Shown here piece by piece: positions 38,084 through 46,262 of a stretch of DNA of 64,000 nt. The position numbers and the translations under genes are program-made. How positions within the stretch are numbered: position 1 is the first letter of the stretch; each line of letters starts with the position of its first letter. The notes beneath the pieces are model-generated. The model worked only from the letters and a program-made list of their open reading frames with translations, was not told the origin of the DNA and made no database searches. Source of the DNA: Actinophytocola xanthii (GTDB taxonomy: Bacteria > Actinomycetota > Actinomycetes > Mycobacteriales > Pseudonocardiaceae); the NCBI RefSeq assembly GCF_001921205.1, contig NZ_MSIE01000011.1, positions 113,264 through 177,263 on the forward strand, in the 5' to 3' direction.

Positions 38084-39262
38084 TCAGCGGGCCCAGCCCG
38101 TGGCGAGCACCCCGCGCAACCGCCAGGGCGCGCCGCGGAACACGCCGGTCATGGCGGCGGCGGTGCCGGTCAGGTCGGCCCGGCCGCTCAGGTAGGCGCG
38201 CTGTAGCTCGGGTGGCAGCGTGAAGAACACGTCGAAGAACTGGGGCACGTACCGCGGCGGGAGGGCGAGCAGCGTGCGTAGCCCCCAGTCCCGCAGCCCG
38301 CGCACGCCGCGCGCGGCCGGCGGCCACAGCACCGCGTGGGCTGCCCGGGCGGCGGCGACCCCACCGGCCGGCAGCTCCGCGGCGATGGCCTCCGCGACGG
38401 CCGCGGCGGTCGTCACCGCGTCGCCGACGCTGTAGCCGGTGGCCGGGTGCATCATGCCCCCGGCGACGCCGAAGGCCACCACGCCCGGTCGACGCCTCGG
38501 CACCGGCAGGTCGACGGCGAAGCGCACCCGCTCGGTCTGCGCCGCACCGCCGGGGGACACCCCGGCCGCGGCGAGCCGGCGGGCGAGCCGGTCGGCCAGC
38601 TCGGGAATCGGCAGTCCCGGCCGCCGGGCCAGCGAGGTCTCCTCGAGCAGGGTGCGCCCGCCCGGCAGTGGCACCGCGTACAGGAACGTCGGCCAGCCAC
38701 CGGTGCTCGGGGCCCACCGCATGAACACGGCGTCGCCCGCCGGGACCAGCGGCTCGGCGACCGCCGCCGGCACGACCACGCCGTAGGCGGTCTGCTCGGC
38801 GCGCTCCCCCACCGGCGGGCCGCCGGAGAGCACCCGCCGCTGCCCCGTCGCGTCCACCACCACCCGGCCGTCCACCCGCTGCCCGGAGCGCAGCGCGACG
38901 ACCATGCCCCGCGCGTCCCGATCCGCCGCGACGGCGGTTCCCGGCAGCGCGCGGACCTCGGTGGACCGGTACGCGCCGAGGACCGAGGCGTTGTCCAGCA
39001 CGGCGTACCCCCGGGCGAGTCGCCGCTCGCCCGCCCAGACGCCGGTCGCGGTCACGGCGTCGGTCCCGGGCGGCAACGCCTCGCGCTGGTCGGTCCACAG
39101 TCCGTAGGTCGAGCGCCAGACCGCGTCCGGCCGCGGCGCGACCAGCAGCGTGTCGAGCCCGCGCTCGGCACACGCGGCGGCGGCCGCCCAGCCGGCCGGT
39201 CCGGCGCCGAGGACGACCACCTCGGCCGAGAGCGTCGCGGGCACCACCCGAGTCTGGTGCAC
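38084..39262 (-). CDS. crtY: FAD-dependent lycopene cyclase
   Basis: About 392 residues from GTG 39262; GTG 39295 is also possible, and neither has a good ribosome site. The N-terminus has a dinucleotide-binding fold (VVVLGAGPAGWAAAAACAERG), then WRSTYGLWTDQREAL, and MHPATGYSVGDAV near the C-terminus: blocks shared by CrtY/CrtL cyclases. It closes psi ends of lycopene to beta rings, the substrate of CrtU. A 36-nt hairpin sits upstream and ends the preceding gene, so the cyclase must have its own promoter or read-through. Confidence 0.86.
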   Translation of the reverse strand: MHQTRVVPATLSAEVVVLGAGPAGWAAAAACAERGLDTLLVAPRPDAVWRSTYGLWTDQREALPPGTDAVTATGVWAGERRLARGYAVLDNASVLGAYRSTEVRALPGTAVAADRDARGMVVALRSGQRVDGRVVVDATGQRRVLSGGPPVGERAEQTAYGVVVPAAVAEPLVPAGDAVFMRWAPSTGGWPTFLYAVPLPGGRTLLEETSLARRPGLPIPELADRLARRLAAAGVSPGGAAQTERVRFAVDLPVPRRRPGVVAFGVAGGMMHPATGYSVGDAVTTAAAVAEAIAAELPAGGVAAARAAHAVLWPPAARGVRGLRDWGLRTLLALPPRYVPQFFDVFFTLPPELQRAYLSGRADLTGTAAAMTGVFRGAPWRLRGVLATGWAR

Positions 39263-39296
39263 CGCGGCGCCACGAGGCCCGACGGGTCCGGACACG

Positions 39297-39332
39297 CCAT
39301 CGCGGAGAGGCCGTTCGGCCTCTCCGCGATGG
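39297..39332. terminator. Terminator of the tachylectin-type gene
   Basis: A perfect 16-bp stem with a GTTC loop, 49 nt after the stop of the gene at 39381 and before the cyclase start. Confidence 0.8.
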
Positions 39333-39380
39333 GTGTTGCTCACCTCCGCTCCGCGTCCGTCAGGTCCGGAGCGGTCGTCC

Positions 39381-41333
39381 CTACCGGCGCGGCAGCGCGA
39401 GCGGGATCGAGGGGAACGCGCCGACCGGGGCGTGCCGGCGCAGCCTCGGCAGGTCACGCTCGGTGCGGTACGCGACGACCCAGGTGTTCTCGTCCGGCAC
39501 GGCCAGCGCCGTCGGGTCGGTGCCCGTCCGCTCCTCGCCCGCGGTCAGGTCACGCCACGGCGTGAACTCCTCGGCTCCCGGGGTCACCTGGCCCGAGTAG
39601 TAGAGGAACCCGTCGGCGCCGCGGACGACGACCATGATGGCGCCGCTGGGCGCCTCGACCGCCGAGGGCGTGCCGGCCACCGCGACCGACACGTCCGGGT
39701 CGGCCGTGTCCATGTCCATCGGCGTCCACGTACCGGTGAAGCCGTTGGCCGTCTCGCGCTGGGTGTGCACCACGCCGTTGAGGTTGGCGAACACCTGCAG
39801 CGTGCCGTCCGGCATCGCGACAGCGGAGACCCGGCCGGCGAACCCGGTGCCGCCGAGGCTGGTCCACGGGCCCAGCTCGTCGTCCTCGAAGGTCGCGACG
39901 TGGAACGTGCCGCCGGGACCCATGCCGAGCAGGCGTGCGCCACCGGCCTCGGTCGGGACGACCGTGAGCCGCCCGCCGGCGAGCGGCGTGTGGTCGACCT
40001 CGGTCCAGGGGACGAACGGCTGGAGCGGCCCGGCCTGGGTACGGACCCAGAGCCGGTTGCTCTCGTCGAGCCCGGCGATGAACACCCGACCGCCGGCCAG
40101 GCGCGCGGTCACCGGCGAGTGCGGCAGGAAACCGCCGAGCCGCGCGGCCGTGCTCCAGGCGCCGTTCGGCGTGGCCTGGGCGCTGCCCCGGACGTCGGCG
40201 TCGGTCCCGAGCGCCACCAGGTGCACGGTTCCGTTGTCCTGCTCGACCAGGCTGGGTGTCCCGGTCACCGGGGAGAACCGCGGAACCGCGGAGAACGCCA
40301 GCCGCGCCGCGCCGCTCACCTCGGGCAGCGAGGCCTGCACGGCCCGCCCCTCACGGTCGACGTAGCTGTAGACGACCTGCCCGGCCTCGGTGTAGAGCAG
40401 GGCGGCGGGCGCCATGGGCTGGGCCGGGACGACCGGACGCGTCGGGATCGGGTACCCGCCGTCCAGCGTGCAGGAGCTCGGCGCTGCCGTGGTGGCGTGG
40501 TCGATCCAGGCCCGGCCGATCAGCCTGCCGGCCTCCGCGGTCCACTCGCCCTCCATCGGGTCGAACCGGTGCCAGTACATCTCGCCGTTGGGCCGGATGC
40601 CGTAGAGGATGTCGGCGCCCGGGGAGATCACCCGGTCGTAGTTCTGCCAGCCGTCGTCGACCTGCTCGCCCGGGCCGAGCCAGCGCTGCGACTCGGCGTG
40701 GTACTGGACGCGGAACAGCGCGCCGTCCCCCCTGCGGGCGTAGATCACACCCGGCCCGGCGGCGACGATCATCGTGAACCCTTCCCAGCCCGGGGTGATC
40801 TGGCGGTGGGTCCAGGTCCTCGTCCTCGTGTCGTAGGCCCGCCAGTGGAGCCAGCCGTCCGGCTCCACCGTGTAGATGTGGCCCTCGGAGTCGACGGTCA
40901 GCCGGTTGCGGTACGCGGCGGTGACGTACCGCTCCCAGCCGGCGCCGGAGATCACCTCGTGCTGGGCGCCGCCGGCGAAGGTCTGCCAGGCGGAGCCGGT
41001 CCAGCGGTACCGGCGCAGCGCCCCGTTCTGCTGGGCGGCGTAGACCACCCCACCGGGTGCCGCGACCGGGCGGCTGTTCTGCCAGCCGCGGCCGATGACC
41101 GGGGGTCTCGGCTGCCAGACGGCCGCTCCGGTCTCCGGTTCGAGGTGTTGGTAGAGCAGCATGTCGCCGTTCGTGGGCACCCGGAGGACTGCCGCGCTCT
41201 CCTCGCAGTCCAGTTCCGGTGGCGCCTGGGCGACGGCGGTGGCGGTTGTCGTCGCTACCAGGGAAGACCACAGCACCGTGCAGCAGGCGGCCGCGATCCA
41301 GCGGCGGCCCCAGCCGCGGTTGTTCGGCATCAT
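39381..41333 (-). CDS. Secreted tachylectin/beta-propeller protein
   Basis: 650 residues; ATG 41333 with GGAGGA upstream. Signal peptide to about residue 36 (AVAQA). Residues about 45-290 contain five to six repeats of the type GRGWQNSRPVAAPGGVVYAAQ and GWLHWRAYD, with the conserved GW-x-Y/F and IYARRGDGALFR turns of tachylectin-2 propellers. Residues about 300-650 form a second set of propeller blades (PLL-like), e.g. LWVRTQAG and LYYSGQVTPG. Tachylectin modules bind GlcNAc; the second may bind sugars too. No enzyme motif is present. Role unknown: adhesion, defence or a non-catalytic carbohydrate binder. Confidence 0.78.
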   Translation of the reverse strand: MMPNNRGWGRRWIAAACCTVLWSSLVATTTATAVAQAPPELDCEESAAVLRVPTNGDMLLYQHLEPETGAAVWQPRPPVIGRGWQNSRPVAAPGGVVYAAQQNGALRRYRWTGSAWQTFAGGAQHEVISGAGWERYVTAAYRNRLTVDSEGHIYTVEPDGWLHWRAYDTRTRTWTHRQITPGWEGFTMIVAAGPGVIYARRGDGALFRVQYHAESQRWLGPGEQVDDGWQNYDRVISPGADILYGIRPNGEMYWHRFDPMEGEWTAEAGRLIGRAWIDHATTAAPSSCTLDGGYPIPTRPVVPAQPMAPAALLYTEAGQVVYSYVDREGRAVQASLPEVSGAARLAFSAVPRFSPVTGTPSLVEQDNGTVHLVALGTDADVRGSAQATPNGAWSTAARLGGFLPHSPVTARLAGGRVFIAGLDESNRLWVRTQAGPLQPFVPWTEVDHTPLAGGRLTVVPTEAGGARLLGMGPGGTFHVATFEDDELGPWTSLGGTGFAGRVSAVAMPDGTLQVFANLNGVVHTQRETANGFTGTWTPMDMDTADPDVSVAVAGTPSAVEAPSGAIMVVVRGADGFLYYSGQVTPGAEEFTPWRDLTAGEERTGTDPTALAVPDENTWVVAYRTERDLPRLRRHAPVGAFPSIPLALPRR

Positions 41334-41689
41334 TCCCGAAATTCCTCCAATGTGTGGGTGAGGGGCAAACTCGCCAGTTCACCGCGGGCCAGTCTTGTTT
41401 GACGGTTCTGGGGCGTCAATTTGGGAACGCCGAGATTACACAACCGAGTGACCGACATAAATTGCATTTGCGGTTCCACCTGCGCGTTCGTTGCGTGTCA
41501 AGCATGCACTCGCCCCCCAGTCGTGCATATTTCCACCGATCCGAAGCGCTCATCCCACCGCGTGACCCCCATTTCGGCGAGGACGGGCCGCGGAACCCGC
41601 CACGCCGCACCATGTTGCGAGGCCGGTGAGAACGGGAACCCGGACGGGTGCGGGCCCCCGCGACGGACCACGGACCAAGGAGGGTCAAC
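41334..41689. other. Intergenic region between the propeller gene and the POT transporter gene
   Basis: 356 nt, locally more AT-rich than its surroundings (around 41400-41480), as expected of two divergent promoters. Several reading frames cross it but none has a ribosome site together with coding-like composition. No box for CelR or other recognised operator. Confidence 0.5.
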
Positions 41690-43150
41690 GTGACTGACGC
41701 TGCCGCGCCCACGGTGGAACGCAAAGGGTTCTTCGGCCACCCCCGCGCCCTGGGCAACCTGTTCGGCCTCGAGATGTGGGAGCGGTTTTCCTTCTACGGG
41801 ATGCAGGGCATTCTCACGATCTACCTGTACTACTCCGCGGCGAGCGGTGGCCTCGGCCTTTCGGAGGCGACGGCGACCAGCATCGTCGGCGCCTACGGCG
41901 GCCTGGTCTACCTGTCGACGGTCCTCGGAGCCTGGTTGGCCGACCGGGTGGTGGGGTCCGAACGGGTCCTGTTCGGCAGTGCCGTCATGATCATGGCCGG
42001 GCACGTGTCGCTCGCCGTGTTACCCGGGTTCCTCGGCGTCGGGGTGGGCCTCGGCCTGGTCGCACTCGGCAGCGGCGGGCTCAAGGCCAACGCCACCTCG
42101 CTGGTCGGCCGGCTCTACGCCGAAGGCGACGAGCGCCGGGACGCCGGTTTCTCTATCTTCTACCTGGGCATCAACCTCGGGGCCTTCGTGGGCCCGCTGC
42201 TCACCGGTCTCGCCCAGCAGCGGCTGGGCTTCCACTACGGCTTCGGCCTCGCCGCGGTCGGGATGGCCGCGGGACTGGTCCAGTACGCCCTGGGCCGCCG
42301 CAACCTCAGCCCCGACGCCAACGAGGTGCCCAACCCGCTGCCCGCCCGCGGGCGGAAGTTCGCCGCCCTCGCGGCACTCGGCGCGGTCGCCGTCGTCCTC
42401 GTCGTGGTGCTCACCGGGCTCGTCGACGCGGCGAACCTCGCGACAGTCACGGTCGCGGTCATCGTCGCCGCGTCCGCCGGCTACTTCGCGGTGATCCTGT
42501 CCAGCCGTCGGATCTCGGCCGTGGAACGCAGGAGGGTGCTCGGCTTCATCCCCATGTTCCTCGCCAGTTTCGTGTTCTTCGCGTTGTTCCAACAGCAGTT
42601 CACGGTGGTGACGATCTACTCCGACCAGCGGCTGGACCGCACCCTCGGCGGCTGGGAGATGCCGGTGTCGTGGGTCAACTCGATCAACCCGGTCTTCATC
42701 ATCCTGCTGGCCGGCGCGTTCGCCGCCATGTGGACCTCGCTGGGGCGGCGGCAGCCGGGCAGCCCGACCAAGTTCGGCCTGGGCACGGTGGTCATGGGCC
42801 TCGCCTTCCTGGCGTTCCTGCCCTGGGCCGGCGGCGCGGGCAACACCACCCCGCTGCTCGCGCTCGCCGGGATCCTGCTGTTGTTCACGATCGCCGAGCT
42901 GATGCTCTCCCCGGTCGGCCTCTCGCTGTCCACCAAGCTCGCGCCGGAGGCGTTCCGAACGCAGATGGTCGCGCTCAACTTCCTCTCGGTGGCACTGGGC
43001 ACCGCCACCGCGGGCTCACTCGCGAAGTACTACGACGTCGACCGTGAGGCGCCGTACTTCGCCCTGGTCGGCGGCGCGGCCGTGGTCCTCGGGCTGGCGC
43101 TGCTCGCCGCCGGACCCGCCATCCGGAGGTTGATGAGCGGGGTTGCGTGA
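41690..43150 (+). CDS. POT-family proton-coupled di/tripeptide transporter
   Basis: 486 residues from GTG 41690 (AAGGAGGG 6 nt upstream). The POT/PTR2 signature is complete: GLEMWERFSFYGMQGILTIYL (ExxERFxYY-like), then FSIFYLGINLGAFVGPLLTG, and FALFQQQFTVVTIYSDQRL in the second half. About 14 hydrophobic segments. Imports small peptides driven by the proton gradient. Alone in its transcription unit; no peptidase next to it. Confidence 0.93.
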   Translation: MTDAAAPTVERKGFFGHPRALGNLFGLEMWERFSFYGMQGILTIYLYYSAASGGLGLSEATATSIVGAYGGLVYLSTVLGAWLADRVVGSERVLFGSAVMIMAGHVSLAVLPGFLGVGVGLGLVALGSGGLKANATSLVGRLYAEGDERRDAGFSIFYLGINLGAFVGPLLTGLAQQRLGFHYGFGLAAVGMAAGLVQYALGRRNLSPDANEVPNPLPARGRKFAALAALGAVAVVLVVVLTGLVDAANLATVTVAVIVAASAGYFAVILSSRRISAVERRRVLGFIPMFLASFVFFALFQQQFTVVTIYSDQRLDRTLGGWEMPVSWVNSINPVFIILLAGAFAAMWTSLGRRQPGSPTKFGLGTVVMGLAFLAFLPWAGGAGNTTPLLALAGILLLFTIAELMLSPVGLSLSTKLAPEAFRTQMVALNFLSVALGTATAGSLAKYYDVDREAPYFALVGGAAVVLGLALLAAGPAIRRLMSGVA

Positions 43151-43303
43151 AAAGGCCGGACGGCGGCGGAACGCGGTGCTACCGTGGAGATCGGTGCGCC
43201 GGGAAGCCTGGTCGGCAACAGAGTTCAGCCTGCCGAGGGAGACGACCGTGCGCCAGCTACGCCGCAGCCACCACCCCTCGCCCACCCCGCGGTCGGCCTG
43301 ACC

Positions 43304-43735
43304 ATGGAGATGTGGCTGGTGTGGCTGGTGATCGCGGTGGTGTGCGGTGTCGTGGAGACCGTCACCCTCACCGCGGCCCTCGGCGTGCTCGGTCTCTCCG
43401 CCCTGGCACCAGCACTGCTCGCCGCCCTCGGTGCGCCGCTGCCGGCCCAGCTCGTGGTGTTCGCCGCCGCGGCCACCGCCGGGGTGGTCCTGGTGCGACC
43501 GGTGGCCCTGCGCCACATGAACCGCCCCCAGCTCGAGCGGTTCGGGGTCGACGCGCTGGTCGGCAAGCGGGCCTACGTCCTGCGTGAGGTGAGCGACCGG
43601 GACGGCCTGGTGCGCATCGACGGCGAGGACTGGACGGCCCGCTCCTACGACGAGTCGGCGGTCATCCCGGTCGGCTCGACGGTCGACGTCATGCGCATCA
43701 GCGGCACCACCGCCTTCGTCTACCCCCGGGAGTGA
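43304..43735 (+). CDS. NfeD-family membrane protein
   Basis: 143 residues from ATG 43304. Two hydrophobic helices (WLVWLVIAVVCGVVETVTL; LVVFAAAATAGVVLV) and a C-terminal OB-fold (LVGKRAYVLREVSDRDGLVRIDGEDWTAR). Short NfeD proteins partner SPFH/stomatin proteins in the membrane, and a SPFH gene follows immediately, with only 2 nt between this stop and the next ATG. They may help in membrane quality control. The long in-frame extension upstream lacks a ribosome site. Confidence 0.88.
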   Translation: MEMWLVWLVIAVVCGVVETVTLTAALGVLGLSALAPALLAALGAPLPAQLVVFAAAATAGVVLVRPVALRHMNRPQLERFGVDALVGKRAYVLREVSDRDGLVRIDGEDWTARSYDESAVIPVGSTVDVMRISGTTAFVYPRE

Positions 43736-43737
43736 AA

Positions 43738-44766
43738 ATGGAGATCTCGCCACTGCTCGTCGTGAGCATCCTGGTGGTGCTGCTCGTCGTCCTCACGGTC
43801 GTGCGCACGGTCCGGATCGTGCCGCAGGCACGTGCCCGCAACGTGGAGCGGCTCGGGCGCTACAGCCGGACACTGACGCCCGGCCTCAACTTCGTGATCC
43901 CGTTCATCGACCGGGTGTACCCGGCGCTCGACCTGCGCGAGCAGGTGGTGTCGTTCCGGCCCCAGCCGGTCATCACCGAGGACAACCTGGTCGTGGAGAT
44001 CGACACGGTGCTGTACTTCCAGGTCACCGACCCGCGGGCGGCCGCCTACGAGATCGCCAGCTACCTCCAGGCGGTGGAGCAGCTCACCGTGACGACGTTG
44101 CGCAACGTCGTGGGTTCGATGGACCTCGAGCGCACGCTCACCTCGCGGGACACGATCAACAGCCAGCTGCGGGGCGTGCTGGACGAGGCGACCGGCAAGT
44201 GGGGCATCCGGGTCAACCGCGTCGAGATCAAGGCGATCGACCCGCCGAAGACCATCAAGGACGCGATGGAGAAGCAGATGCGCGCCGAGCGGGACAAGCG
44301 CGCGGCGATCCTCGCCGCCGAAGGACAGCGCCAGTCCCAGATCCTCACCGCCGAGGGCGACAAGCAGGCGGCGGTGCTCCGCGCGGAGGGTGACCGGAGC
44401 GCGCAGATGCTGCGTGCCGAGGGTGAGGCAAAGGCCATCGACCAGGTGTTCCAGGCCGTGCACCGCAACGACCCGGACCCGAAGCTGCTCGCCTACCAGT
44501 ACCTGCAGACCCTTCCGCAGCTGGCCCAGGGCCCGAACAACACGTTCTTCGTCGTGCCCAGCGAGCTGACCGCCGCGCTGGGCAGCGTCTCCCGGGCCTT
44601 CACCGACCACCTGCCCAAGTCGCCGGCCACGCGTGAGCGGCCGCCGGCCGACGAGCTGAGCACGCCGGCCGTGGACGACGCGGCGCAGGCCGCCGAGGCG
44701 GCGGCGGAGGCCGTCGCCGAGGCCGCGGACGCGCCCGTACCGGGCTCCAGGCGCCGAGGCGGGTGA
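43738..44766 (+). CDS. SPFH/stomatin-family protein (QmcA-like)
   Basis: 342 residues from ATG 43738 (GGGAG 5 nt upstream; GTG 43732 is an alternative that overlaps the NfeD stop). N-terminal membrane anchor SPLLVVSILVVLLVVLTVV, then the SPFH domain (NVERLGRYSRTLTPGLNFVIPF, TTLRNVVGSMDLERTL, IDPPKTIKDAMEKQMRAER), a coiled coil rich in AEGDKQAAVLRAEGD repeats, and an Ala-rich acidic tail. Forms membrane microdomain oligomers with NfeD. Confidence 0.92.
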   Translation: MEISPLLVVSILVVLLVVLTVVRTVRIVPQARARNVERLGRYSRTLTPGLNFVIPFIDRVYPALDLREQVVSFRPQPVITEDNLVVEIDTVLYFQVTDPRAAAYEIASYLQAVEQLTVTTLRNVVGSMDLERTLTSRDTINSQLRGVLDEATGKWGIRVNRVEIKAIDPPKTIKDAMEKQMRAERDKRAAILAAEGQRQSQILTAEGDKQAAVLRAEGDRSAQMLRAEGEAKAIDQVFQAVHRNDPDPKLLAYQYLQTLPQLAQGPNNTFFVVPSELTAALGSVSRAFTDHLPKSPATRERPPADELSTPAVDDAAQAAEAAAEAVAEAADAPVPGSRRRGG

Positions 44767-44780
44767 GGCGCCGGGCGCGC

Positions 44781-45269
44781 TCAGCCCACCGGATCGAGGG
44801 CCGCGTCCCGCGTCCGCGCGGACCCGTCCGGGTCGCAGTCGCACGGGCTCTCCTGACAGGAGATGCGGGCCCAGACCGTCTTGCCGTTGCCGTCGCCGTG
44901 CTCGCGTGTTCCCCAGGCCGACGAGAGGCGGTCGACCAGGACCAGGCCGCGGCCCCGGTGGGCCTCCGGCCCGAACCGGGACCGGCCCAGTGCCGGCGCC
45001 TGGACGTTGAAGTCGTCCACCTCGATCTCGATCCAACACGGTGTGCGGTGGTGGACCATGCGGATCACCCGGGGGCCGTCGCCGTGGTCGTAGGCGTTGG
45101 TGACCAGTTCCACCGCCACCATCATGACGTCGTTGAGGTGCGCGTCACCGAGGTCGGCCAGCTCGGCCGCCGCCCAGCGCCGGACCTCGACCAGCGCTCC
45201 CGGCGAGCTGTTCACCAGGTCCAGTTCCCACATCGCTGCCGGTTTGCTCCCGGCGGCATCTTCACCCAT
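44781..45269 (-). CDS. RsbW-like ATP-binding regulatory protein
   Basis: 162 residues (a shorter start at Met13, 45233, is possible). A HATPase_c fold: MMVAVELVTNAYDHG is the N-box, IEVDDFN the G1 segment, RGRGLVLVDRLSSAWG the G2/lid. The family comprises anti-sigma factors and serine kinases of actinobacteria; Streptomyces genomes hold many. The C-terminus contains an unusual Cys pair (CQESPCDCD). No STAS or PP2C gene adjoins. Convergent with SPFH. Confidence 0.83.
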   Translation of the reverse strand: MGEDAAGSKPAAMWELDLVNSSPGALVEVRRWAAAELADLGDAHLNDVMMVAVELVTNAYDHGDGPRVIRMVHHRTPCWIEIEVDDFNVQAPALGRSRFGPEAHRGRGLVLVDRLSSAWGTREHGDGNGKTVWARISCQESPCDCDPDGSARTRDAALDPVG

Positions 45270-45460
45270 ACCGCATCCCCCGCGATCTCCCGGCCTCGCT
45301 GCTGAAGCCGATGGTGCACGCGGCTACCCAGTCTAGGGACCGCCCACACCCCGCGAACACGTGGTTTCCAGCGCGACTCGAGCCGGAATGTCCCGCCTAC
45401 GCCTGGGTAACCCCGTCGCGAAGGACGACAGGAGCTCACGAGTGAGAGGGAGAAGACCCC

Positions 45461-45880
45461 ATGCCCCAGCAGGTGCGCGATCTCATGACGACCAACCCCG
45501 TGGCCCTGGCACCGGACACCCCCGTCCGCGAGGCGGCACGGGCGATGCGGGAGAAGGACGTCGGCGACGTGCTGGTCGTCGAGGGAGACCAGGTACGCGG
45601 CATCGTCACCGACCGCGACATCGTCGTGCGGGGTCTCGCCGACCGGGACGACCTGTCCGCCTGCTACCTGCGTGACGTGTGCAGCGACCAGCTGGTGACG
45701 GCGAGCCCGGACGAGGACGCCGACGCCGCGATCAGCCGGATGCGGGAGAAGGCCGTCCGCCGGATCCCCGTCGTGGAGAACGGGCGCCCCGTGGGCGTGT
45801 TCTCCCTCGGCAACGCCGCGATCGAGATGGACTCGACCTCCGCGCTGGCGGACGTCAGCGCGGCCCGGGCGAACACCTGA
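45461..45880 (+). CDS. Two-CBS-domain protein
   Basis: 139 residues. A tandem CBS pair: VRDLMTTNPVALAPDTPVREAARAM and GIVTDRDIVVRGLA, then VCSDQLVTASPDEDADAAISRM and RRIPVVENGRPVGVFSLGN. Stand-alone CBS pairs bind adenine nucleotides and act as energy sensors, often induced by stress. It follows 190 nt without another gene and ends in a clear terminator, so it is monocistronic. Confidence 0.92.
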   Translation: MPQQVRDLMTTNPVALAPDTPVREAARAMREKDVGDVLVVEGDQVRGIVTDRDIVVRGLADRDDLSACYLRDVCSDQLVTASPDEDADAAISRMREKAVRRIPVVENGRPVGVFSLGNAAIEMDSTSALADVSAARANT

Positions 45881-45912
45881 CCGCTGGCACGCCCACCGTC
45901 GGCGACGACCCC

Positions 45913-45949
45913 TCGGCCGGGACGCACCCAGGATGTGCGTCCCGGCCGA
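45913..45949. terminator. Terminator after the CBS gene
   Basis: A perfect 15-bp stem with a 7-nt loop, 33 nt after the CBS stop. Confidence 0.8.
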
Positions 45950-46262
45950 CCCCGGTCAGACCGGGCAGCGCCGGCCGCCGGGCTGGGAGTCGCGGAGCAA
46001 GTATCGGCGCATCGGTACGGCTGGGTCTTCGTCGTCGGTGATGAACCGTCGGAGCACCGCGCGTCGCGGTTCCCGCGAGGGGTGAAGGGCGGGCGCCCAC
46101 CTCGCCGAGTGATCTTGTGACCGCTGTCGGTGACCGTCGCTCGTGACCCCGTCGAACGGCGGTGATCGGGACTTGCCACCGGGTCCCGGAGATGTTTCAG
46201 TGTCCGCCGGGAATCAGCACCATGGACCACCGGGTACGTGGTTGTTCAAGGGAGAATCGCCG
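45950..46262. other. Upstream region of the sugar ABC operon
   Basis: 313 nt without a supported gene. It should hold the promoter of the ABC transporter, but no LacI-type or CelR palindrome was recognised. Confidence 0.45.

Noticed and set aside
43231..43301. Short frame with a GTG and AGGGAG just before the NfeD gene
   Set aside because: Only about 18 codons with a His/Pro/Ser-rich sequence and no overlap with either neighbour; more likely leader DNA.
45935..46120. Forward frame after the CBS gene
   Set aside because: Starts inside the terminator hairpin, lacks a ribosome site and shows no recognisable protein features.
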